Source: Halorubrum sodomense (GTDB taxonomy: Archaea > Halobacteriota > Halobacteria > Halobacteriales > Haloferacaceae). Taken from it: a stretch of DNA of 64,000 nt. The stretch covers positions 367,800 to 431,799 of the forward strand of contig NZ_FOYN01000003.1 of the NCBI RefSeq assembly GCF_900111935.1, read 5' to 3'. Positions 9,152 through 17,499 of the stretch are shown in pieces (the first letter of the stretch is position 1; every line of letters begins with the position of its first letter). A model generated the notes under the pieces. It worked only from the letters and a program-made list of their open reading frames with translations, had not been told where the DNA came from and made no database searches. The position numbers and the translations under genes were made by a program.

Positions 9152-9182
9152 CCGAGCCCCGAAAGACGACGCGGTAGCGGTC

Positions 9183-10793
9183 CTACGCGCTGTTCTCCTC
9201 GACGTACTCCCGAGCCGCCTCTCGGATGACGTCCTCCGGGCCTTCGACGCACTCGCGTCGGAGGTCGGGGTACTGTCCGTCGAGCTCGCGGGCGACGTAC
9301 CCGTCGAGGTCGGCGACCGCCTCGACCGACATCCCGGCGAGGTGCTCCGAGAGGAGGCTGGCGACGGCGCGGCTGACCGCACAGCTCCGGCTCTCGAAGG
9401 CGATCTCCTCGATACGGCCGTCGGCGATCGCGACGTGGAACTCGCCGTCGTCGCCGCAGGTCGTCTCCTCGGAGGACTTCACGAACGTCGGATCGGTGAG
9501 TGCGCCCGGGTTACGGGGGCGGTGGTAGTGTTCGCTGACGAGATCGTGGTAGCGATCGGAGGCGAGGTACGCGTCCAGGTCGTCTCGGGCGGTGTCGACG
9601 ACGTCGAGGAGGCGGTCGATGTCCGCGCGGGTGTTGTAGACGTAGAACGACGCCCGCGCGGAGCCGGGGATGTCGAGCCGGTCGTGGAGCGGCTGCGTAC
9701 AGTGGTCGCCGGCGCGGATGGCGATGCCTCGATCGTTGAGGAGGCTGGAGAGGTCGTGCCCGTGGACGCCCTCGACGTTGAACGAGACGAGGCCGGTGCG
9801 CTCCTCGCCGACGCCGGGACCATACGTCCGGACGAACTCTCGGTCGGCGAGTTCTCTGAGGAGGTACTGCGCGAGTTCGTTCTCGTGGTCGCGGACGGCG
9901 TCCATTCCCAGTTTCTCGAGATAGTCGACGGCCGCGCCGAGCGCGATACCCTCCGCGATCGGCGGCGTACCCGCCTCGAACTTCCAGGGAAGCTCGTTCC
10001 ACGTCGAGTCGGTGAGCGTGACGTTCCGGATCATCTCTCCGCCGAACAGGAACGGGTCGAGCTCCGCCAAGATCTCGCGTTTCCCGTACAGTCCCCCGAC
10101 TCCAGTGGGCCCGGCGAGCTTGTGGCCGCTGAACGCGAAGAAGTCCGCGTCCATCGCCCCCACGTCGACGGGCCGCGTCGGGGCGGACTGGGCGCCGTCG
10201 ACGACCGCGTACGCGTCGTGGTCGTGTGCGAGGACCGCGAGGTCGGCAACGGGATTGACCGTCCCGAGCACGTTCGAGACGTGGGGGACAGAGACGACCG
10301 CGGTGTCGTCGGTGACGAGGTCGCGGGCGGCGTCCATGTCGAGGTGGCCGTCGGCCGTGACGGGAATGTGGCGGACGGTCGCACCCGTGCGCTCGGCGAT
10401 CTGCTGCCAGGTGACCAGCGAGGCGTGGTGGTCCATCTCCGTCGCGACGATCTCGTCGCCCTCGCTGAGACGCCGGCTGAGACCGTACGCGACGAGGTTG
10501 ATGCTCTCGGTGGTGTTCTTGGTGAAGACGATCTCCTCGCGGCCGTCTGCGCCGAGGAAGTCGGCGACGCGGTCGTGCGCCTCTTCGTAGGCGAGCGAGG
10601 CCTCGTGACTGAGCTCGTGGATCCCGCGGTGGACGTTCGCGTTGTACCCCGCGTAGAACTCCTCGAAGACATCGTACACCTGCTGGGGTGTGTGCGTGGT
10701 CGCGGCGTTGTCGAGGTAGGTGAGCGGATGCCCGTTCACGCGTCGGTCGAGCACGGGGAAGTCCGAACGAACCGCTTCGGCATCGAAACTCAT
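9183..10793 (-). CDS. SufS-type cysteine desulfurase fused to a SufU-type sulfur acceptor/scaffold domain
   Basis: A 536-residue two-domain protein. Residues 1 to about 412 are a class V PLP-dependent cysteine desulfurase: PLP lysine Lys225 in FSGHK and catalytic Cys365 in RAGDHC. Residues about 415-536 are a complete SufU/IscU-like domain starting YHDLVSEHYHRPRNPG, with the zinc or cluster ligands Cys446 and Asp448 (TTCGD), Cys471 (SCAVS) and Cys515 (RREC), matching the C/D/C/C ligand set of SufU. The fusion would pass persulfide from desulfurase to acceptor in one chain for Fe-S cluster assembly. SufS alone is about 410 residues, so the extra length is wholly explained. A TATA palindrome lies 23-32 bases upstream. 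Confidence 0.93.
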   Translation of the reverse strand: MSFDAEAVRSDFPVLDRRVNGHPLTYLDNAATTHTPQQVYDVFEEFYAGYNANVHRGIHELSHEASLAYEEAHDRVADFLGADGREEIVFTKNTTESINLVAYGLSRRLSEGDEIVATEMDHHASLVTWQQIAERTGATVRHIPVTADGHLDMDAARDLVTDDTAVVSVPHVSNVLGTVNPVADLAVLAHDHDAYAVVDGAQSAPTRPVDVGAMDADFFAFSGHKLAGPTGVGGLYGKREILAELDPFLFGGEMIRNVTLTDSTWNELPWKFEAGTPPIAEGIALGAAVDYLEKLGMDAVRDHENELAQYLLRELADREFVRTYGPGVGEERTGLVSFNVEGVHGHDLSSLLNDRGIAIRAGDHCTQPLHDRLDIPGSARASFYVYNTRADIDRLLDVVDTARDDLDAYLASDRYHDLVSEHYHRPRNPGALTDPTFVKSSEETTCGDDGEFHVAIADGRIEEIAFESRSCAVSRAVASLLSEHLAGMSVEAVADLDGYVARELDGQYPDLRRECVEGPEDVIREAAREYVEENSA

Positions 10794-10815
10794 GTAACTA
10801 CCAAGAGATCAGTTC

Positions 10816-10825
10816 TATTTAAATA
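10816..10825. promoter_or_regulatory. Palindromic TATA element between sufS-sufU and the amidotransferase gene
   Basis: TATTTAAATA is a perfect 10-base palindrome in an A+T-rich island. It sits 23-32 bases before the sufS-sufU ATG (minus strand), which is ideal, and only 9-18 bases before the ATG of the divergent amidotransferase gene, which is too close for a leaderless message from that ATG. It could serve both directions if the amidotransferase starts further in, for example at the Met14 codon. Confidence 0.6.
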
Positions 10826-10833
10826 ACTTCCAA

Positions 10834-11475
10834 ATGATATTGGTACTCGATAACGCGGTCGACGGCGGCTACATGGCCGACGAGATCGTCCACTTCCTGC
10901 CCGACGCCCGCGTGTACAACTACCCGAACGAGGACGGCGACCCGGCCCTCGATAACGTGGACGGCGTCGTCATCGGCGGCAGCGAGGTCGGCGTGTACGA
11001 CGAGCCCGACCAGCCGTGGATCGCGGCCCAGAAGCGGTTCGCGCGCCGGCTCGTCGAGGAGGACGTCCCGACCCTCGGCATCTGCTTCGGCCATCAGATT
11101 CTGAACGCCGCCCTCGGCGGCGAGGTCGTCGACAGCGGGACCTCCCGCCTCCGGCTCCACGACGCCGAACTCGACGCCGACGAGCCGCTGTTCGACGGCG
11201 TCGAACCGAGCGTGCCCGTCCTTCACTCCGACGTCGTGACGGAGCTCGGCGACGGGATGGAGGTCATCGGGCGCGCGGACTACTACGAGTACTTCGCCAC
11301 GCGCCACCGCGACCGGCCCGTCTGGTCGGTCCAGTATCACCCCGAATTCACGCCTCGGATCACAGACGAGTACGACGACTGGGAGGCGGCCGACGGCTCT
11401 TTCGAGGACTCCACCGCCACCCGGACGCTCGCCAACTTCGCGGACCTCGTCGAGTCGTCCGAGAGCGAATCGTAG
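10834..11475 (+). CDS. Class I glutamine amidotransferase-like protein
   Basis: A 213-residue class I (triad) glutaminase domain: nucleophile Cys84 in GICFGHQ, and His169 and Glu171 in QYHPEF. It can hydrolyse glutamine to deliver ammonia, but no synthetase partner domain is fused to it. It resembles the free-standing GMP-synthase-like amidotransferases of haloarchaea, whose acceptor is not known. The ATG at 10834 gives MILVLDNAVDGGYM, a normal opening for this fold. The alternative start at Met14 would fit the upstream TATA better but would truncate the first beta strand, so I keep the longer form. The gene is divergent from sufS-sufU. Confidence 0.85.
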   Translation: MILVLDNAVDGGYMADEIVHFLPDARVYNYPNEDGDPALDNVDGVVIGGSEVGVYDEPDQPWIAAQKRFARRLVEEDVPTLGICFGHQILNAALGGEVVDSGTSRLRLHDAELDADEPLFDGVEPSVPVLHSDVVTELGDGMEVIGRADYYEYFATRHRDRPVWSVQYHPEFTPRITDEYDDWEAADGSFEDSTATRTLANFADLVESSESES

Positions 11476-11550
11476 CGTCCACTCCACTTCTCCGGGACGG
11501 CAACCGCAGACGACTCGCGTCGAAAAGCCGCCGGACGACGGGTCAGCGGC

Positions 11551-13095
11551 TCAGTCGTCCGCGGTCGCCCCGGGGCGGTACGCCTCGCTTATCTTCTTCC
11601 ACTTGCCCGAGCGGAACCGGAGGTAGTTGATCGCGGCGGGGATCGTCGTCTCCGCCATGAACGCGAGGTAGAGTCCCCACAGGCCGATCGCGGGGAGCGC
11701 GACCTCCGGGACCGTGACGCCGACGAGCGGGAGGTCGATAGCCGGGGTCGAGCTGTGGGCGCCGACGTACGCGAGGGGAATCGACACGCAGAACATCCCG
11801 AGGAACTGGCTCGCGAAGGGGATCTTCGTGTCGCCGGCGGCGTCGAGGGGGCCGGCGGCCCCGCCGGAGATCCCTTGGAAGATCACCGCCGCGCAGGCCG
11901 CGTACACGAGGTTCACGGCGATCGGTATCTCGGGGCTGTCGGGCGACTGGGCGAACAGCGAGACGATGTCGGTCGCGAAGACGGCGATCAGCACCGCGGA
12001 GACGGCGTACGTCGCCACCGAGAACCGGATGATGTCGCGGGCGTACGCCTCCGCCTCGTCGGGCCGCTCCACGCCGAGTTCCTGGCCGACCAGACTGGAG
12101 GAGGCGAGGCCGAACCCCCAGCCGGGGGTGTTCATGATCCCCCAGATGCGACGCGCGATGACGAACGCGGCCACCGTGTTCTCGCCGAACACGTCGAGGA
12201 TGGCGAGCATGGGGAACTCGGCGGCCGTCCACACGAGGTTGCGCGCGCCGACGGGAACCCCGATCTCGACGAGGTCGCGTAGCATTTCGGGATTGAGATA
12301 CGAGCCGGCCGGGTCGATCGCGACCGGGAACTCCCCGACCAGCGGGGCGCTCCCGCGGACGAGTCCGACGGTGAACCCGGCGACCGCGAGGACGTTCGAG
12401 AGGACGGTGCCGACCGCGGCGCCCTCGACGCCCCAGCCGAGGCCGAAGATGAACAGCGCGCTGAGGACGATGTTCGCGACCGCGCCGCCCGCCCGGACCC
12501 GCATCGCGGTGTACGCGTCGTCGCAGCCGACCAGCACGCGGCTGCCGACGAGGTTGAGCGCGGCGAAGGGGACGCCGAGGCCGACCACGCGGAGGTAGTC
12601 GGCGCCGTAGGCGATCGCCGCCTCGTTGCTGCTCAGCGCGTCGATGAACGCCGGCGCGTACAGCCAGAAGGCGCCGCTGACGGGGACGCTGATCGCGATC
12701 ACGAGGAGGACGCTCGACCGGACCGCGTCCCCGAGTTCGACGAACGCCTCGGCGCTGTACCGCTGGGAGACTAAGGCGATGGTGCCGCCGGCGACGCCGC
12801 CGCCGAGCGCGAACGCGAGCCCCCAGTAGGGGCCGGCGAAGCCGACGCCGGCGACGGCGCTGGTGCCGACCGCGACGCCGACCATCGCGATGTCGACCGC
12901 GTTCTTCGACATCCGGGCGATCCCGGTCACGATCCGCGGCCACGCGAGGTCGGTGGTCCGGACCACGCGGTGGCGGTCGATCAGCCCGATCCTCGCGAGT
13001 GCGAAGCCGATGTAGAGGATGAGCGCGCGGAACGGGTTCGGGAGGTCGGCGACGTACGAGATCAGCGCGCGGAGGGAACTCGGAAGGCGAGACAC
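11551..13095 (-). CDS. MATE family efflux transporter
   Basis: A 514-residue polytopic membrane protein with about twelve transmembrane helices in two homologous halves. Motifs typical of MATE transporters include GVAVGTSAVAGVGFAGPYWG in the first half and a second-half repeat around GVPVGARNLVWTAAEFPMLA. These export cationic drugs or metabolites in exchange for H+ or Na+. The N-terminal about 60 residues form an extra amphipathic or membrane segment before the core. It is not clearly in an operon; a 98-base gap separates it from the EamA gene to its right, also on the minus strand. Confidence 0.88.
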   Translation of the reverse strand: MSRLPSSLRALISYVADLPNPFRALILYIGFALARIGLIDRHRVVRTTDLAWPRIVTGIARMSKNAVDIAMVGVAVGTSAVAGVGFAGPYWGLAFALGGGVAGGTIALVSQRYSAEAFVELGDAVRSSVLLVIAISVPVSGAFWLYAPAFIDALSSNEAAIAYGADYLRVVGLGVPFAALNLVGSRVLVGCDDAYTAMRVRAGGAVANIVLSALFIFGLGWGVEGAAVGTVLSNVLAVAGFTVGLVRGSAPLVGEFPVAIDPAGSYLNPEMLRDLVEIGVPVGARNLVWTAAEFPMLAILDVFGENTVAAFVIARRIWGIMNTPGWGFGLASSSLVGQELGVERPDEAEAYARDIIRFSVATYAVSAVLIAVFATDIVSLFAQSPDSPEIPIAVNLVYAACAAVIFQGISGGAAGPLDAAGDTKIPFASQFLGMFCVSIPLAYVGAHSSTPAIDLPLVGVTVPEVALPAIGLWGLYLAFMAETTIPAAINYLRFRSGKWKKISEAYRPGATADD

Positions 13096-13193
13096 GGCGG
13101 GTGCGCTCCTTTCCCGCTGGCGGCTAAAGGGGTTTCGTCACGCGGCAGGCCGTTCCGGATCGCGGGGTCGGCGGGCCGGGATCGACCCACCGG

Positions 13194-13634
13194 TCAGGCG
13201 CCGGAGACGAGGTACACCGCGGCGGCCGCGAAGACGATTCCGAGCCCCTTCCGGGCCGTGAACGACTCGCCGAGGAACAGGAAGCCGATCACCGACGAGA
13301 AGACGAGGAACATCGCGAAGATGGGGGTCACGACGCTCACCGGGCCGAGCGAGAGCGATCGGTACAATGCGAGGATGCCGATCCCGAGGAACACGCCCGC
13401 CGCGAGCACGTGGGGCAGCTTCGGCGACGCGAGGTGGGTCGCGAACCCCTGCCCGGTGTACGCGATCACGCCGACCGCCATGGCGACGAGCAGGGTGTTC
13501 GAGACGACGACGGCGACGTCGCTCGGGATCGCGTTCGGACCGGTCGTTGCGACGCGCATCAGCGGCGAGACGAGCGCGTACGCGCCCATCGCGAGCAGCG
13601 CGTAGGGGAGATAGGTCGTGGCCGTAGCGTCCAT
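13194..13634 (-). CDS. EamA-like (DMT superfamily) small transporter
   Basis: A 146-residue, almost entirely hydrophobic protein with about five transmembrane helices, equal to one EamA repeat. The end has the EamA signature SVVTPIFAMFLVFSSVIGFL followed by FLGESFTARKGLGI. Full DMT carriers have ten helices, so this would work as a dimer, as the short EamA/SMR-type proteins do. Substrate unknown. It starts 30 bases from the stop of the histidine kinase gene to its right, on the same strand, so co-transcription is possible. Confidence 0.8.
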   Translation of the reverse strand: MDATATTYLPYALLAMGAYALVSPLMRVATTGPNAIPSDVAVVVSNTLLVAMAVGVIAYTGQGFATHLASPKLPHVLAAGVFLGIGILALYRSLSLGPVSVVTPIFAMFLVFSSVIGFLFLGESFTARKGLGIVFAAAAVYLVSGA

Positions 13635-13664
13635 ACCTCGGGGTCGCCGCCCGGCGTCAAGTGC

Positions 13665-15455
13665 CTATCGACCCGCGTTCGGCGGCGGCCCGAGCGAGCC
13701 CGACTCGTCGCTCGGCGCCGGGTCATCGAGGTGCGGATCCGGGGGCTCACCGTCCGGGCCGGCGCCCGGCGTCTCCGAGCGGTCGACCGGGACGCAGACC
13801 GTCACGACCGTCCCGGTCGGCTCGCGCTCGTCGAACGAGATCCGCCCGCCGAGGTGGTCGACGCCCCACTTGACGATCCACAGGCCGATCCCGCTGCCGT
13901 GTCGCAGCGGCGTCTCCGTGCCGCGGTCCAACACGTCGTACTCGGCGGGGTCGATCCCGGGCCCGTCGTCCGCGACGGTGACCTCGACCCAGCCGTCCGC
14001 GACCGCGGCGTCGATCCGCATCCACGGCGTCGCCGCGTCGTTGTGCCCGACCGCGTTCGTACAGAGGTTCCCGAGGACGACCGCCAGCACGTCCGGAACC
14101 GGGACCGGCGCCACCTGCCCGACCTCGATCCGCGCGTCGGGGGCGACGGCTCTCGCCTCCGCGACGGCCTCGTCGACGGCGTCCGTGAGCGGCGCCGTCT
14201 CGGACTCCTCCGTCGGGTCGAACAGCTCGCCGGCGGTCCGGGTGCGCTCGCTGAGTTCGAGCATCCGCTCGGCGCTCTCCTCGATGACCGACAGGGCGCG
14301 CTCGTCGGTCGGGTCCGAGCGGAGCTGTTCGGCGTACCCCTGGATGAGGTTAGTCTCCGTCCGAACGTCGTGACGGAACACGCGGTTCAAGACGTTGAGC
14401 CGCTGCTGTTGGCCGAGGTACACCCCGACGTCGTGGAAGGTGATCACCCGGGCCGTGGTGCGGTCGTGGTCGTCGATCACGTCCCTGACCGTCGCCTCGT
14501 ACGGCCGTTGGCCGTCGCGGCCGACGATCGGTATCGGCCGCGGTTTGTCGGCGTCGGCGCCGTCGAGCTCGCGGATCGCGTCGTACTTCGGCACGACGGT
14601 CGCCGCGGGCTCGCCGATCGCGTCGCGTCGGTCGATCCCGAACGTCTCGGCCGCGCACTCGTTCAGGTCGACGAGGAGGCCCTCCGTGCCGACGACGAAG
14701 ACGGGGTCGTGAAGCTGCTCGAAGACGAGCTGCCGGGCGCGGCGGCGGGGGGCCGGCGCGAGCGTCAGCAGGCGGAACCGCGAGAGCGCGAGCAGGTACG
14801 CCACGCCGGAGACCGCGAACGCCAGCGGGGTGGGGTCGAGCCCGGGGATCGGCACCGCGCCGGAGAGGTGCGCGAGGTTCCCGGCCCACGGCGCAGCGGT
14901 CCCGACGAGCAATGCCGCGCTCTGTCCCCGGAACGGGCGGGCGTCGTCGCGGATCAGCTGGATCAGCGGAACCGATCCGACCGCGCCGAGGAGGTAGGTG
15001 TACCCCGCGATGACGTAGTACAGCGGCCCCGGAACCACGCCGAGGAACGTCCCGACGGCGGTCTCGCGCACCACCCGGTCGACCGCGAGGAGGTTCCCCG
15101 GGTCACCGGCGGCGGCGACCGCGACGGTCGCGGCGGGCACGACCGACACGAGCGCCACGGAGAAGGGCGTCACGTAGCGGTCGTAGCCGGTGTACGCCAG
15201 CGCGAAGAAGAGCCAGCCGACCGGGATCGCGACGACGCCGACCCACTGGACGTCGTACCACAGCGCCTTCGCCGGCAGCGTCGTCGCCTCCAGTTCGAAG
15301 ACGAGGAACGTCGCCCACCAGACCTGCCCGGCGAGGAGCACGGCGAGCCACGTCGCGCCCGGCTCCGGGCGCTCCCGCCACGCGAGAATCGCCGCCGCCA
15401 GTCCGACCGTCACGGCGACGAGGAGGGCGACGGACAGCGGACTCAGCGCTGCCAT
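13665..15455 (-). CDS. 7TM-sensor histidine kinase with PAS domain
   Basis: A 596-residue kinase. Residues 1 to about 230 contain about seven transmembrane helices of the histidine-kinase N-terminal 7TM domain; residues about 245-350 form a PAS domain (QLHDPVFVVGTEGLLVDLNE). The phosphorylated histidine is His362 in the H-box VFRHDVRTETNLIQGYAEQL. The N-box (NLCTNAVGHND) and G1 box (DDGPGID) show a complete ATPase. It would sense a membrane-embedded or extracellular signal. No response regulator is adjacent. A TATA box at 15478-15484 supports the start. The C-terminal about 30 residues are an acidic/proline tail. Confidence 0.9.
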   Translation of the reverse strand: MAALSPLSVALLVAVTVGLAAAILAWRERPEPGATWLAVLLAGQVWWATFLVFELEATTLPAKALWYDVQWVGVVAIPVGWLFFALAYTGYDRYVTPFSVALVSVVPAATVAVAAAGDPGNLLAVDRVVRETAVGTFLGVVPGPLYYVIAGYTYLLGAVGSVPLIQLIRDDARPFRGQSAALLVGTAAPWAGNLAHLSGAVPIPGLDPTPLAFAVSGVAYLLALSRFRLLTLAPAPRRRARQLVFEQLHDPVFVVGTEGLLVDLNECAAETFGIDRRDAIGEPAATVVPKYDAIRELDGADADKPRPIPIVGRDGQRPYEATVRDVIDDHDRTTARVITFHDVGVYLGQQQRLNVLNRVFRHDVRTETNLIQGYAEQLRSDPTDERALSVIEESAERMLELSERTRTAGELFDPTEESETAPLTDAVDEAVAEARAVAPDARIEVGQVAPVPVPDVLAVVLGNLCTNAVGHNDAATPWMRIDAAVADGWVEVTVADDGPGIDPAEYDVLDRGTETPLRHGSGIGLWIVKWGVDHLGGRISFDEREPTGTVVTVCVPVDRSETPGAGPDGEPPDPHLDDPAPSDESGSLGPPPNAGR

Positions 15456-15477
15456 GGAGTTTTTTACGCAGATTGGA

Positions 15478-15484
15478 TTTATAA
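15478..15484 (-). promoter_or_regulatory. TATA box of the 7TM histidine kinase gene
   Basis: On the minus strand TTATAAA lies 23-29 bases upstream of the ATG at 15455, inside a short A+T-rich run that stands out from the surrounding high-G+C sequence. The spacing indicates a leaderless transcript. Confidence 0.7.
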
Positions 15485-15554
15485 CTCATTGGGTCGAGTT
15501 ATCTCATTGAAAAAATCGGTCGCTGCGCCGCTCGGAGTCGGGTTCCTCGCCGCC

Positions 15555-16520
15555 TCACCCGCCGATCGCGAGCAGGACGGCGCCGGCGACGAGGTAGCTA
15601 CAGTCGGGCGCGACGCCGAGCGCCGCCCCGCCGAGCCGGTCGGCCAGCGCGGTGACGGCCACGGAGACCGCCAGCCCCGCGGCGAGCGCGGCGAGGACCG
15701 GACGCGGGACGGCGTCGATCGCGGCCACGGCCCCCAGCAGTCCGGCGGCGACCGCGTCGACGCCGAGCAGGATCCGGCGGGTCCCGGCGGTCCCGTACAC
15801 GACCGGGAGCGTCGCCGTGCCCCGCGCCGCGTCGGCCGCGACGTCCCTGACGTTCGGGACCTCGACGTCGACGAACGATCGCACGGCGACGTACGCGAAA
15901 AGCAGCGCGACCGTCGGCGCACCGACCGCCTCGAGCGTGACCCCGGTGAACGCGAGCGGCGCGGCGACGACGGCGACCGCCCACGCGATCGCGACCGCGG
16001 CGGAGTTGAGGAGGAAGACGTCCTTCAGCCGCGGCACGGAGACGGTCCCGAGCGGTGCGGCGAGGTCGCCGGCGGCCGCCGGCCGGCCGGTGGCGTACCC
16101 GACCCACACCGCCCCGGGGACGAGGGCGAGCGCGAGCGCCGCGGGACCGGCGCCGACCGCCAACGCGACCGCCAGCCCGTAGCTCACCGCGGCGGCGGTC
16201 ATCAGCTGATCGCCGTAACGTAACGCGATCCGCGCCCGAGACGGGGTCGAACTCACGTCGCCCTCGGCGTCGGCGACGTGGTCCGCGGCGTACACCGCGA
16301 ACGCGATCAGTCCCACCGCGACCGGCGCGGCCGACCGCGGAACGCCGAGCGCAACCGTCACGACCGCCACCTCGACGGCCGCGACGAGCGCGGTGAACGG
16401 GGCGCCCGCGGCGAACGCGGCGACCCGCCGTACGGCCCCCGAGTCGGGGGGAGTCGATTGCGAGCGATACTGCGCCGTCGTGCCGTCCGGCGCGGACGGC
16501 TTCGTCGGTTCGTTCGCCAT
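15555..16520 (-). CDS. UbiA family prenyltransferase
   Basis: A 321-residue membrane protein with about eight or nine hydrophobic helices after a 30-residue soluble N-terminus. The two aspartate-rich motifs of UbiA prenyltransferases appear as AADHVADAEGD (about residues 78-88) and DVEVPNVRDVAAD (about 217-229). These bind Mg2+ and prenyl diphosphate. In haloarchaea UbiA proteins make ether lipids, menaquinone or carotenoids; the first motif is not the usual NDxxDxxxD, so I do not assign the substrate. It starts 178 bases from the divergent glyoxalase gene. It ends 99 bases from the histidine kinase start and is separate from it. Confidence 0.82.
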   Translation of the reverse strand: MANEPTKPSAPDGTTAQYRSQSTPPDSGAVRRVAAFAAGAPFTALVAAVEVAVVTVALGVPRSAAPVAVGLIAFAVYAADHVADAEGDVSSTPSRARIALRYGDQLMTAAAVSYGLAVALAVGAGPAALALALVPGAVWVGYATGRPAAAGDLAAPLGTVSVPRLKDVFLLNSAAVAIAWAVAVVAAPLAFTGVTLEAVGAPTVALLFAYVAVRSFVDVEVPNVRDVAADAARGTATLPVVYGTAGTRRILLGVDAVAAGLLGAVAAIDAVPRPVLAALAAGLAVSVAVTALADRLGGAALGVAPDCSYLVAGAVLLAIGG

Positions 16521-16698
16521 GGAGACGTCCGCCGCCGGTGGGCGGCGAACGTCAGGTATGGGGGATCGAGACGTATCTATCCACTCCGTAAGGTGTTAAT
16601 AAAACTCGAATCGTCGCGGTATCAGTTTCTCTCGGAGGCGTCGCGGGCCGGCTTCGGGCTTCAGTACGCTTTTGACCCGAGCGGCCGATCGCTCGCGT

Positions 16699-17466
16699 AT
16701 GGACGGAACGCTCGACCACGTGATGATCCGCGTCGAGGACTTAGAGGAGAGCCTCGACTGGTACCAGACGCACCTGAACTACGAGGAGAAGGGCCGCTGG
16801 GAGGCGGACACGTTCACCAACGTCTTCCTCGGCCCCGAGGACGTCCACGAGGACGGCGCCCTCTTGGAGCTCACGTACAACCACGACGGCCGCAGCTACG
16901 AGATCGGCGACGCCTGGGGGCACATCGCGGTCCGCGTCCCTGAAGACGCGCTTCAGGAGTCGTACGACCGGCTGATGGACGAGGGCGTCGACGACTACCG
17001 CGACCCCGAGTCCTGCGGGAACCGCTACGCGTTCGTGAAGGACCCCGACGGCCACGAGATCGAGATCGTCAAGCGCGACTACGGCGCGAAGTGGAGCATC
17101 GACCACACGATGATCCGCGTCGAGGACGCCGACGAGGCGCTCGGCTACTGGACCCGCAAGTTCGAGTACACCGAGGTGCCCGGCCGCTGGGAGGCCGACA
17201 GCTTCTCGAACTACTTCGTGGCCCCAGAGGACGCCCCGGAGGAGGCGATGAAGATCGAGCTCACCTACAACTACGACGGCCGCGAGTACACGATGGGCGA
17301 CGCCTGGGGCCACGTCGCGGTCCGCGTCGACGACCTCGACGACGCGTGGGACGACCTGCTGACCCGCGAGGCGCCCGACTACCGCGACCCCGCCTCCTGC
17401 GACCACAACTACGCGTTCACGAAGGACCAGGACGGCCACGAGGTCGAACTGGTCACCCGCGACTGA
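16699..17466 (+). CDS. Two-domain glyoxalase I-like VOC protein with two complete metal sites
   Basis: A 255-residue tandem duplication of the glyoxalase I fold. The metal ligands of dimeric GlxI (His5, Glu56, His74, Glu122 in E. coli) are present twice, at His7/Glu57/His75/Glu122 and at His136/Glu187/His205/Glu250. The halves share GRWEAD, ELTYN, DAWGH and the GHE tail, separated by about 129 residues. Glyoxalase I isomerises the hemithioacetal of methylglyoxal and a thiol; in haloarchaea the thiol is probably not glutathione. I start at the ATG at 16699, preceded by a T-rich promoter-like stretch about 28 bases away (CTTTT), not at the upstream in-frame codon at 16672. Confidence 0.85.
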   Translation: MDGTLDHVMIRVEDLEESLDWYQTHLNYEEKGRWEADTFTNVFLGPEDVHEDGALLELTYNHDGRSYEIGDAWGHIAVRVPEDALQESYDRLMDEGVDDYRDPESCGNRYAFVKDPDGHEIEIVKRDYGAKWSIDHTMIRVEDADEALGYWTRKFEYTEVPGRWEADSFSNYFVAPEDAPEEAMKIELTYNYDGREYTMGDAWGHVAVRVDDLDDAWDDLLTREAPDYRDPASCDHNYAFTKDQDGHEVELVTRD

Positions 17467-17499
17467 TCGCCGCTCGAACCGGCGACCCGTCGCGCGGGG

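Noticed and set aside
6713-9382. Long minus-strand open frame over arcS
   Set aside because: Composition is Arg/Ala/Val-rich with no conserved motif, and arcS on the plus strand is unmistakable.
13410-16223. Very long open frame on the plus strand (over 900 codons)
   Set aside because: It overlaps three well-supported minus-strand genes (EamA, histidine kinase, UbiA), is arginine-rich and has no domain. High G+C makes such antisense frames common.
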